The notes beneath the pieces were generated by a model, which did no database searches, had not been told where the DNA came from, and saw only the letters and a list, made by a program, of their open reading frames with translations. Of a stretch of DNA of 64,000 bases, positions 35,401 through 46,515 are shown piece after piece. The translations under genes were made by a program, and so were the position numbers. Where the stretch lies: assembly GCA_949987705.1 (NCBI GenBank), contig OX465281.1, positions 29,000,942 through 29,064,941 on the forward strand, read 5' to 3'. How positions within the stretch are numbered: the first letter of the stretch is position 1; each line of letters opens with the position of its first letter. The stretch is from Thereva unica (lineage: Eukaryota; Arthropoda; Insecta; Diptera; Therevidae).

Positions 35401-35796
35401 CCCAGCGGGAAATGTTGTCAGGCCTTCCCTCTGGAAGGCTTGTGGAAGCAGTAAAAGTTCAAAGAAAAAAAATGAAACAGTTCAAATATTCGTCATCCAT
35501 TCAAAGTTGATCTCGAAGGAAGCTTGGTGGAAGGTATACCTAGGGGAAAGGCACGCTGAAAAGCTTAAACTGCTTCCTTTCTTTTCAAAATCCTATAAGG
35601 TGTCCAATAAGGAGGCATGCACACCTTATTCCTTCCATGGAATCTAGGGGTAAGCAAATCAAAAAGTTTCAACTGCTTCCTCCCTAGGACATGCCTGTAC
35701 AAATGTCCTACAAGATGTCTAATAAAGAGTCATGCATCGCACCTTCCACGGAAGGCGTCAAGTTTGCATGATAGTATGGTTCCATTTCCCGCTGGG
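35401..35796 (+). mobile_element. 396-bp TIR element, copy 1
   Basis: Starts CCCAGCGGGAAATG and ends CATTTCCCGCTGGG, 14-bp perfect TIRs. Inside is a degenerate direct duplication of about 100 bp (TCCTATAAGGTGTCCAATAA versus TCCTACAAGATGTCTAATAA). Non-coding. Flanked by CG on both sides (a possible 2-bp target duplication). Superfamily unknown. Confidence 0.75.
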
Positions 35797-36260
35797 CGAA
35801 TACTGATTCCATAAAGCTTTGTTCATATATTGTTCAGATGATAGTACACTTTTGTGTGGTTGTTAAAAAGCCGAGACTGAATACTTTTGCTACTTCCATT
35901 TCAAAATAAACAAAACGGATTAAATTCTTGAATGAAATAAATATTAACGTAACATATTTACCTGCACAAATGTTTATCACAAATATTTACATTTCAATTC
36001 TCTAGTAACTTATTAAAGCAAATGTCGAGATTTCCTTAAGCTAACAAAACTAAACAAATTTCTCCAGACCAGTACAGCTACGAAGTGGTGATCTCATGCC
36101 CACAGGAAAATGAAAGTGATTTAAAACGAAACTTCTTTTAATTAACACAAAGGTTGGTCGGACGTTCTTAGCACAAACAACGAAAAGGCAAGGAAATGGT
36201 GTGGTTATATGGACGGGGACAATACCGGACGCCACCACACACGAACGGAGAGCAAAGTTT

Positions 36261-36656
36261 CCCAGCGGGAAATGGAACCATACTATCATGCAAACTTGAC
36301 GCCTTCCGTGGAAGGTGCGATGCATGACTCTTTATTAGACATCTTGTAGGACATTTGTACAGGCATGTCCTAGGGAGGAAGCAGTTGAAACTTTTTGATT
36401 TGCTTACCCCTAGATTCCATGGAAGGAATAAGGTGTGCATGCCTCCTTATTGGACACCTTATAGGATTTTGAAAAGAAAGGAAGCAGTTTAAGCTTTTCA
36501 GCGTGCCTTTCCCCTAGGTATACCTTCCACCAAGCTTCCTTCGAGATCAACTTTGAATGGATGACGAATATTTGAACTGTTTCATTTTTTTTCTTTGAAC
36601 TTTTACTGCTTCCACAAGCCTTCCAGAGGGAAGGCCTGACAACATTTCCCGCTGGG
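36261..36656 (-). mobile_element. 396-bp TIR element, copy 2 (inverted)
   Basis: Same length and, in every stretch compared by eye, identical to 35401-35796, in opposite orientation and 464 bp away. Flanked by TT on both sides. The near-zero divergence points to a very recent insertion, gene conversion or an inverted duplication. Confidence 0.75.
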
Positions 36657-37950
36657 TTCATATAGAGTCCAGAACTTTAACTTTCTATAGGAATTGGCAT
36701 TTGACATGTAAAAGCACGTGGCTAGAATGGAAACCTTCGTCCACATATGAACACTATCTTAAAGTTCTAAACAGTCTAATATGACTTTTACGGCGACAAA
36801 TCCCTCCGTGCCGCTCCCTGGGCGAGATGGGGAATTTCATTGAGTGAATTGCGACACGTTTTATCACAGTCGAGCTTCTTGTGTATATAGTATTTGCGAC
36901 TCAGAAGGTCAGGGCTTATTGGATTTCTAAAGTCTAGGGGAGTTGATCAATGAAGACGACGCTTTATCTTGTGTGTAATTCGGAAGTGTACGAAAGCAAA
37001 ATAAATAAAGATAAAGAAAATACTTTTCTGAGATTGCTGGAGAAGGCATTCATCTAAAAATAACTTCATGCGCGTAATGCGACTCTGCAGAAAAGTGCAC
37101 TCGAGTCAGATTAACAGGAATTAATGGAGGAGTTGTAAATGAATTTAACCCCGGTCGGATGTGGTGCGGTTGGGTTAACAGCACACGCCAAGAGCTATTT
37201 ACATCCAGCATATCAAACTATAAATCCTTATAGTACTGCAAACTTGTGCAAATTTGCTGTAATGTAAAGTTAGTACTCCATAGAATCGGAGCTTTTATCT
37301 GCTAGTTCCAGGCCAAATCATTATCGTATCTGCGGAGTACTCAGTAATCACAGTGAATGTAATCTATTCACAGAAATGTTTTCAGATGTAATTTTGCATG
37401 ATTTAAACAAATTTACACAAGAGAATTCCCTCATAGAATATTTTCAGCTCTGTGCTGGAAAAGCATTGATGGAAATTTAATTGACACGGTTAAAGGAGCG
37501 TTTGTGCTCATTTCCTTAGCAAATAACAGAAGCATGAGGTATTTATAGCCTAAATGAGAAACTAATACCAACTGGTGTGAATACTAGCTTAAAATGTAAT
37601 CACCAATGACATTATAAATGAGCTATGCAAAAAAAATGTACTACGTCCATGTGGATGATGTATTGATTTGCGTTTCGTATAATTGAACGTCATAAGAGCG
37701 ACTAACTTAACCCAATTAACTTCAAGTAAGGATCGGTTATCTCTAAGGTATACACTCTCGAGTGAAAAAAATCGAATCAACCGGATAATTGCAAAAAAAA
37801 TCTACTTTCAAACACACGGATGTGGTAATGCATACAAAACCAGTTTCTTCTAATGAGTATGAATTATTTGACATTATTTGTCTCTTATAACCTTTCTAAA
37901 TACTTATACGAATGTAGTTTTTATGAAAATATTTACATTTGTCGTTTTTT
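36657..37950. other. No gene seen
   Basis: AT-rich sequence with only short frames and no recognised repeat. Confidence 0.4.
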
Positions 37951-37954
37951 TTTG

Positions 37955-40661
37955 TTTTTGTTTTACGAGGGATGGTGAGAATCTTCATAGACACCGCTGA
38001 GGATCCGCACTCAGACGGCTTATCAGATTCGTACTGACTAAACTCACCACCCCTTTGTGTGACGCTTTACCCTGCCCGGGACCGCCGCGGGGCATTACTT
38101 CGGGCGAGCGTCACCAACGTGACCTTTTAGGTGTCCCCACTGACATATAGAATGGACTGCTTATGAGAAATTGTTCATGGCACCAATTTGTTCCATATGC
38201 TAAAAACCTTTTTTCACTCCATGTAAACACCGGAATCACTTTTGAAATTTATATTTTTTTAAATACGTACGTAAAACATTAAAACAACACAAATATTTTG
38301 TTTAAAAAAATTAATAAACACTATTTTCACTTTTTCACCTTTTAAAATGCCTTTTTTTCATTAATTTGCAAATTTTATGTGTATCTGATTTAAGTTCTTA
38401 ACGCCTGTCTTAGCAACTGACATTCTGTCCGGGGGCTTATGGGGAAAAGAGCAAAAGATATAAACATCACTATACCCGTCTACTTTTTTCTAATTGATTT
38501 AACGCAAAAGATATAAACATCACTATACCCGTCTATTTTTTTCTAATTGATTTTATTTCTGAGTGCTTCTGTCAGTTTGGGGGCTTATGGATGAGCGAGC
38601 GACTATACCTTTTTGGTGCCATCGGTTTGTATGGGAATAATTGCTGATGAGCAGTCCATTATTATATGTCAGTGGGTGTCCCTCTGGTCTTTAGCTAGAA
38701 TATACCTTAGGGGTTGCTCTGCTCTCGGCATATCTTCGCCTTTCTCTATTTCTTGTGGCTTCTTCTTGCCTTAACTTTCTGTGAATGGCCTTCAGGGTTG
38801 CTTCCACTTTCTTCCACATTTCCTCGGATCTCATCATATGGTCTACGATGTTTTCCGGCGTTAGTGGCGCCTGGGCCGTTTCTTCTAATTCCGCCCTTTC
38901 CTCGGCGTATCTCGAGCAGGCAAAGAAGACGTGCTCTGCGTCTTCTTCCGTCGCTGGGCATACCGGACACAACGGTGAATCATCGTGCCCGAAGCGGTGG
39001 AGGTATTTCCTATACCCCCATGTCCGCTCAGGAACTGCGTGAGGTCGTAACTTACTTCCCCACACTCCCTCGTAACCCATATGTCCACGTTAGGGATAAG
39101 TCTGTGGGTCCAACGACCCTTAACAGACTCGTCCCACTTCCCCTGCCATTCCCTTAAGGACTCACAGCCGCCGTACCCTTCTTGGCTGCCCTCTACCATA
39201 TTCTGGGTCATAGAGACGCATGCCCTCCCTCGCCAGAATGTCTATGGGAATCATCCCCGTTATCACGCACGCCGCATCGTCGGACGTGGTCCTGTACGCG
39301 CAGCAAGCGCGAAGTGCATTTAGCCTATATGCACCCCTCCATTTCTACTGTTTGCAGTCCTGTTTAACGCTGCTGCCCACACTGGCGCTGCGTATAACAG
39401 GACTGAGCTAACCACCCTCCCCAAGAGGAGGCGGCGACTCGGTCTAGGGCCCCCAACATTGGGCAGCATTCTTGCGAGTGCTGCACAAATCGCAGAAGCT
39501 TTGTCTGCCGTGCCCTCCAAGTGTGCTTTGAAATTTAGCCTCCGATCGATCATCACTCCCAGGTACCTTAGAGCGGGCTGTGAGTGAATGATCTGTTCCC
39601 CTACCTTGATCCTTACGGATACTAGCTTTCGCCGTTTGCTGATCAGCACTGCTTCAGTTTTGTGCTCAGCAAGCTTCAACCCAGCGCGTTCTAACCACGC
39701 TTTTATTTCCCAGATCGACAACAACCCCGATATCATCTGCAAACCCGATCGCCACTGCTTCCTTTGGAAGACGAAGCCCCAACACATCATTGTACATTGC
39801 GATCCATAGGAGAGGGCCCAGGACGGAACCTAGCGGGACACCGCATGTTGTCCCGAACACTTTAGGACCATCATCCGAATCACAATGAAGCTACCTACCC
39901 TGGAGGTAGTCGGCCACTACACGCACTAGGTACTTTGGTGTGCCTAGCTTGATCAACGCCTCAACTATTTTGTTCCACCTCGCTGAGTTGAAAGCATTTT
40001 TAACGTCGAGGGTTATCAGTGCGCAGCAGTGATTTTTCTCTATGGCGGCTCTTGCCATGCCCACCACCATGTTGACTGCATCAGTCGTCGTCCTTGCCTT
40101 TCTGAAGCCGAATTGTTTATCCGACAGGCCACCTACCCTTTCGACGCTAGGGAGAATCCTGTTACAGATCACCCGTTCGAAAAGTTTGCCTATGCAACTA
40201 AGGAGGCATATCGGTCTGTAGGACGATGGGTCCCCCAAAGGCTTGTTCGGCTTCGGTAGGAGCACGAGTTTCTGTTGTTTCCATCGCTCCGGGAAGATCC
40301 CCTCTCTCAGGCACGCTGTGAAGACTTCAGCGAACCTGTCTGGCGCTATTGAAGCTGCTAGCTTCGCCGCTTTATTTGGTATGCCATCCATGCCAGAGGC
40401 CTTATTGATGGCTACCTTTTTTGCAGCCTCCAGAATCTCATCTGCAGTCACCGCAGGTACCTCTTCTGGGTCCATCTGAAGGGTGGGTAGTTCGACGGTG
40501 CGTACGTTCTGTGGAAACAACATTTGTCGTCTGTCAATAGTATACATTTTATAATTTGAACGAGGAACGTAAAATATATTGATAAACATTTTTTGTAAGG
40601 AGGTAACTCTAAACAGAGTAGTTTGATCTCTAAAATCAGGAAAGAGGAGCTCGAAAATCAT
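37955..40661 (-). mobile_element. R1-type LINE, 5'-truncated, interrupted by a hAT-like element
   Basis: Minus-strand ORF2 pieces, in order: SSYRPICLLSCIGKLFERVI, FGFRKARTTTDAVNMVVGMA, ITLDVKNAFNSARW, then after frameshifts TCGVPLGSVLGPLLW, IGFADDIGVVV, AEHKTEAVLISKRRK, LRYLGVMIDRRLNFKAHLE, and a C-terminal finger CPVCPATEEDAEHVFFAC. A 3' UTR with an A-rich tail (AAAACAAAAACAAAAAAAAA) ends at about 37955. The endonuclease is missing. The element at 38138-38674 sits in its 3' UTR and must be younger. Confidence 0.85.
38138..38674. mobile_element. 537-bp hAT-like non-autonomous element
   Basis: TIRs begin CACTGACATATA and stay similar for about 35 bp. Perfect 8-bp target duplications GGTGTCCC flank it (38130-38137 and 38675-38682). 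An 8-bp duplication with a CA-starting TIR fits the hAT superfamily. No transposase. A roughly 47-bp internal unit (CAAAAGATATAAACATCACT...) is tandemly duplicated at about 38450-38550. Confidence 0.85.
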
Positions 40662-41475
40662 GGTATGATCCTCAAAGAATTCACTGATGAAAATATCTTT
40701 TAAGAGCTATAGATGGGGGTGGGTGTAAGGCACACGTCCAAACGGGAGACTCTCCTGGCAGAAAAAGCGAGCTGCGTTATGCACACTATTCACCAGAGCT
40801 GGAGCACTGGGGCAGATGGATCAGCGACCTTCCATCCCTGATATTTTGCGAGAAAGGTGGCTTCGAGGAAACTCATTACTCAATGCACTGTCTATATAAG
40901 TACCCTTGGGATCATCGGAAAAACAACCTCCTAATCCATCGCATTGCCTTGGCGTCCATCTTGCATATGAACGCAATCACTTGGCACACTCAAAACAATT
41001 TCAGAAATCGATAGATGGATTGATTGAAAGCAAAAAATGTTATATGAATGTGAAATTGTTAATTTTTCTTCTAAAAAATGGAGCGGTTTTTCACGAATAA
41101 CTTTACTTTTTTCCTCTTAGAATAACGAATCAATTGGTGTTTTATTGGTATTTCTGTAGGTAAAATACAACTCGAGTTATGAGTCGTTAAAGATGACCGT
41201 TTGCTCACTTTTTATGAAAAACTTATTAGACCTTATTTAAAGTACTTGAAAAGACCTTTAAAAAAATTTTGGTAAAATTCATTAGCATCAAAATTTACGG
41301 AGTTGTGATGAAAATAATATGGTTGTGTCCATTTTTTAGCAAAAAAAAGCAATAATGAAACGAATGGCTTGTAAGTTCGCATGTGAGTGCGAGGACCACC
41401 CACCTTTCTCGAACCATTTAAATTATAAAATATCAAAGACTAAGGGTTCAAGACAGTTTAACTTCGCAGGCCTTC
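40662..41475. other. No gene recognised
   Basis: Short frames only between two LINE copies. Confidence 0.4.
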
Positions 41476-43690
41476 ATCATCATTGCGATCCTTTAATCCC
41501 TCATGGGACGGAAACAGTCGCCCTCCAGCGGACTCTGTTTTGCGCGACAGCTCTTAGCTCCGACCAGGATCTCCCAGTAGTTGCGGCTTCTGCTAGTAGG
41601 GTTCTCCTCCACGTTGTTCTAGGTCTTCCGACTCGACGGGATCCTTGCGGATTCCAGTCGAGGGCCGGTTTGGCTAGATTTTCGTTTTCGCGTCGCAAGG
41701 TGTGGCCAACCCAATTCCATTTCCTTCGTCTGATTTGGTCGTCTATCCTTTCTTGGCCGGCACGGCGCCATAGTTCTTCGTTTGAAATTCTATCCTGCCA
41801 ACAGATTTTTGGGATAGGACGCAGGCATCTGTTGATGAAGACTTGTAGGCGCCCTGTGATGAATTGGGTGACTTTCCATGTTTCGCAACCGTACAAAGAA
41901 CTGCCTTAACGTTGGAGTTTAACAGCCGCAATTTGGTGTTAGTTGAGATCTCCGTTGATCTCCATATGCGGAACAGGCATGCATATGCGCCTCGTGCTTT
42001 ATTTATTCTGGAACTGACATCTTCTTCTGCACCGCCATTTTCGGTAATTATACTACCGAGGTAGCAGAATTTATTTACCAGTTCCACGTCACGGTTATTC
42101 AGCGCTGTCCGTTCAATGGTGTTTGCATTTATCCGCATTTTTTTTTGTTTTAGTCGGATTTAGCCTTAAGCCTGCTGGACTACTTTCTGTTGCCAAATTG
42201 TTAATCATGTTTTTGAGGTCCTGGTGTCTGTGGGCCAGCAAACAGATATCATCTGCGTAATCGAGATCCTTAAGGCGGTCTAACAAACTCCATTGTATGC
42301 CGCCTGTTCTACTATCTAGAGCGCCGACAAGGATGTCATTTATTACTATAAGAAATAGTAAAGGCGAGAGTAGGCATCCTTGTCGTACTCCTGAGCTCAC
42401 CTCGAAGCTGTCGGATAATTTTCCATTATGGAGAACTTTGCATTTGGAATTGTTATATAGGGCTTTTATCAATTCTATTATTTTATCAGGCAGTCCACGA
42501 CGCTGTAGTGACTGCCATATAAAGCTCCTATTGACCGAGTCGAACGCTTTCTCAGAATCTACGAAAGCAAAGTAAAGGGGGGATCGGAATTCAATAGACT
42601 GCTCCACTATTATTCGTAAGGTGTTGATATGATCAGTACATGAGCGGCCCTTTCTGAATCCGGCCTGCTGCCTCCTAAGCGTTCCGTCTACTGCCTCACT
42701 TATCCTAGATAGTAATATATGGGGCAAAATTTTGCCCACTGTAGATAGTAAACAGATGCCTCTCCAGTTGTCGCATATTGTTAGGTCCCCCTTTTTTGGT
42801 ATTTTGACTATGATACCTTCCGTCCCATCCTCCGGAAAGGTACAGGTGTTCCATGCTATTTCTAGGATTGGCTGAAGCGCATCTGCTATGAGGCTTGAGT
42901 CGGCTTTCAACAATTCTGGCGGGATGCCATCTTTTCCTGCTGCTTTACCATTGGTCATCGCATGAATTGCGGTTACTATTTCCGTCTTGGATGGGGCCCG
43001 GGTGGTGATTCTTATAGGCTGTGCATTGTTGCTGGTTTCCTGAGGTTCCTGTGTGAATGAACCATTCAGGGCGGCGAAGAAGTAATCTCTCCATCTTTGG
43101 AGCTGCTCCTCGTCGCTGCACTGCAGCGTTCCATCCGCACTCTTAACGGCATGCTTTTTAGTAGAGTGCTTTCCCGTGAGCTGTTTAGTAATTTGGTACA
43201 GCACCTTACTGTTGCCTGTTTTTGCCGCGTTTTCCGCTTTTTCTGCGAGCTCATTTATCTGCTGCCTTTTATCACGCCGGACACTTCTCTTTACCTCCCG
43301 GTGTAATTGGGAGTATTCCCGTTCCAGTTGATAACGTCTTTCAGGGTCGCTTGTGGAGTTTACGTTATTTTTTAGGGCTCTCCTGCGTTATATTTTTTGC
43401 CAGGTTGTGTCCGAGATCCAGTGTTGCTGGTTTCTTTGGACATAACCGATGCTCGTCTGCGCAGCCGTCAATATTGCGCTCTTTGTCCTACTCCACAGCT
43501 CGTCAATATTTGTGTCGCCAGAAACGTTGTGCTGGTTTAATATTTGTTGTAGATTTCCAGCAAATTCCCGCTTTTTAACGCTCTCCCGCAGAAGGTCTAC
43601 GTTGAACCGTCTGCGTTGTACGTTTCTGATTGCGGCGATTTTAAGGCGAATAGTTGCTACAACCACAGGCCTTGTATCCCTTAAATTCCC
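41476..43690 (-). mobile_element. RTE-type LINE, most complete copy
   Basis: Minus strand: linker at 43666-43388 (GDTNIDELWSRTKSAILTAA), a 363-codon RT frame 43204-42113 (TNGKAAGKDGIPPELL, NWRGICLLSTVGKI, AGFRKGRSCTDHINTLRIIV, FVDSEKAFDSVNR, SSGVRQGCLLSPLLFLIVIN, LDYADDICLLAH), then NKFCYLGSIITENGG and the C-terminal IGHTLRR-type block, ending with an ATGATGATGAA tail. One frameshift lies near 42120 and another near 41745-41900. The endonuclease is lost by 5' truncation. RT catalytic YADD is intact. Confidence 0.88.
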
Positions 43691-43719
43691 TTAAATTGAA
43701 CTTTGGGGCGATTAGATAT

Positions 43720-44209
43720 TGTTACGTTTTTACAGCTTAATGGATTCGTAGGATTAATCAAGGAATACACTTTTTAAATATTCACACAAAAACTTATTTA
43801 TTTAAAAGCCATACACAATTCTCAAAGTTTACTGTTATCACTTGCAATTTAATATTTCATGCTTTTAAATTCTATTTATCGCTTTTTAATTCACTTTTCA
43901 ATCACCACTTTTCGCTTTAGGTCACTTTTATAAATTAGAACACTTCCATCGCTTTTCAAATCAACTGACGGTAAATGCCGTTGCCAATGCCACGCTCCCC
44001 TTTATTCAACTTATGGAACTTTCGACCATTTTTTAGATCGTGGTAGCTTTGTCTTTAATTACCATTCGTTCCAATTCTAATATAATAGATGGCGCCATGT
44101 TAGTTTCGTACATAAATCTTTGCAATCCGCAATTCAAAACTAAATCTAACTAAATCGATACAAATAACAGTTCATTCAAGTTCTAACAGATGAAGCATAA
44201 ATCATCACA
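43720..44209 (-). repeat. gypsy-type 3' LTR
   Basis: On the minus strand it begins TGTGATGATTTATGC and ends AAAACGTAACA (TG...CA, 490 bp). It is preceded directly by a polypurine tract (AGAAGGGGGCAG), the second-strand primer site that marks a 3' LTR. No second LTR is present nearby. Confidence 0.7.
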
Positions 44210-44450
44210 CTGCCCCCTTCTGAGGACTGTTGGTCCCGAACAGTTGTTCATCCTGGATGCGGCTGATGGTATGGGCACAGCCTGTCTATGTGTATGATCC
44301 CCTTCTTTGCCTTGGGTCCTTGTTGAATCCTGTATGCAACATCGTTGATCTGTGTTAAGATTTTATAGGGCCCTCCTACTGGCGCTAAAGTTTCGGAGAC
44401 TTCCTTTTCGTCGCCGAGGGTTGAACCTTAACCTTCCTGGTATCCGCTGC
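44210..44450 (-). pseudogene. gypsy-type integrase C-terminus with polypurine tract
   Basis: Minus-strand reading GGPYKILTQINDVAYRIQ, then IIHIDRLCPY and a stop, matches the mdg1/412-type gypsy integrase end (GPY.I...INDV.YRIQ.......VHIDRL). The element is cut at about 44450, next to a MITE end and a LOA-type LINE. Confidence 0.7.
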
Positions 44451-44527
44451 AGTTTGCTCGGTGTCGAGCCTAAAGTGGATGTTGAGTTTAGGCCCCTGTA
44501 CTGAAAGCCGTGATTCGACTGAAACGT

Positions 44528-46515
44528 CGTCTGACTAGGCAAGAGGTGATTGACTTGTCTCTTGGCAGCACATTCGTCAGTTCCAGAATACGTCTCAGGT
44601 GAGCCAACAATGTCTCACCGTAGACATAAAAGGTTTAATTTGACAGCTTCTGCAATTTCCTCGGAATCATTTAGGATTCCACGGCAGACTTACTGGGAGA
44701 TCTATCGCGTAGCCCTCAGGTTAGAAATCAGCCACGTTCGTAATAATCCCATCACTGTGTACTTGCCCTCCGGTCAATCCCGGTACTTGCCCACCGGTCC
44801 TACAATAGGAACAAAGGCATGGCACATAGAATTTTGACTTCGGAAAAGATTGAATGGGTCATTGACACCTTCAAGCGTTTCAAGGCTGCTGGAAAGTACC
44901 ACATGTTCCCGACACTCCTTCAGAAAGGCTTGGAAGAGATCTTATCAATCCTGCTGCCATTATTTTGAGGTAGGTTTGCGCTGGCCCATATTCCGAGGCT
45001 CTGGAGAGAGGCCTAAATTGGGGGAGAACAGTGTATAGGGAAGCAAAATCCTATCGACCTATCAGCCTCCTCTCCTTTCTTCTGAAAACGATGGAGAAGA
45101 TTTTAGATAGGCATATTAGAGAAGAGAGAGACTTACAGCGAACAGAGACTTGCCTGCAATTTGTATTTTGCGAAGTGCGTGGGCTGTGAGACCCTCTCTT
45201 CATAAACTGTCATTCATGTGCTAATGAGAGATATCGAGAGGTTCCTCCGGGCCAAGGAAATCTCTCTCCGCGCTCTTGCAGACAATGAAGATGCGTGTGA
45301 CATTACCTTCGACGCGATCAATGAAGCCGCAGTAAAAAAATGCATGCAGCCCCCGCTGCGAGTTGGATCACGCCATTTCTCGGCAGCAGATTTAAAACTG
45401 CTGAGATGTATGAGGAATCGATTACGGTAATGGTTGCTAAAGGCTGTCCTCAAGGGAGCATCCTATCACCCCTCTTTTGGTCAATCGTTATCAACGAAAT
45501 TCTTGTCAACCTGAATAGCCGGGGCTTTAACGCACAGGAATATGCAGACGATATCGAATTGACGTTTAGCAGCGGTCATGATGGCACCATTTCAGACATC
45601 ATGCGAGTCGCCCTGTCATATTTGCATAGGTGGTGCCGGAATAAGAACTTGGATATTAACCCACAAAAAAACTGTGATCGTGCCATTTACTAATAGAAGC
45701 CAACTAAATTTAAAAGCTCCCGCTTAGATGGTAAAAAAGCTCTCCTGGAAACTGCCAAGGCGAATAATCTCTCCTGTTATTAAACCGGAGGCTTCAAACC
45801 AAGGTTAATGCTTTGGCTATATACGACAGTCTTAAGGCCCATGGTCACGTATGCATCCATTGCATGGTGGGTCAGGATCAAACAAAACGGTGCTGTGATT
45901 AAGCTGGCCAAAGTACAAAGACTGGGACGTCTTGGTATCACCGGAGCTAAAATCACCTGTTCGCAGTCGGACCCTACTGAACCTGCCTCCACTGCACGTA
46001 GTGATGAAGGAGGCTCTGGCGGGGCGCTTCGTCTGCTATTCTCCTTTAAGCCAGGAGACCTTCTGATTCATTTATCGATCCTCAACGAACTAAACCTAAA
46101 CAAAAATGTTGCACTGATGTAGCTTCCGGGATACGAAGGTCGCTTTGATATTGCCGACAGCCTAGCTAGAGTACGGGCAAACTCATCACTTCTCTGTCCA
46201 GAACCTTTCTTCAGGTTTGCAAGTTACCACGTAAGAACGGTCATCAAGAATTGCTGGATAAGGACCCAGGGTGCTCGTCAAGCTAAAAGATTCATTCAAA
46301 TCGATAAAGCTAGGGCGAGCCAACTTTTAAATTTCAAGAGGTGGGAGCTGACGGGCCACTGTTAGTTAAATTATCATCTAAGCAGAATTGGGGTGGTAGT
46401 TGATTGTAGCTGTCGATTTTGCAGGGCAACTCAGGGCTACAGCGAGGAAGAGATTGAGCTCCCCCATCGCGACTTCCCTGCTCCAAGGGAGATTAGGGAT
46501 AGGAACCCTAAATAT
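44528..46515 (+). mobile_element. LOA/R1-type LINE, 3' two thirds
   Basis: Begins in the end of the endonuclease (TRQEVIDLSLGSTFVSS), closely matching 51960-52080, then decayed RT with KGCPQGSILSPLFWSIVINE and EYADDIELTF (catalytic box ADD kept), RWCRNKNLDINPQK, and C-terminal pieces (LPPLHVVMKEALAGRFVC; RASQLLNFKRWELTGHC). Numerous stops. Same family and strand as the 5' half at 51180-52475. Confidence 0.75.

Noticed and set aside
35617..36661. Matching 83-91 codon frames in the 35.4-36.7 kb repeats
   Set aside because: They are open only because the same 396-bp element is present twice; no start context or known domain.
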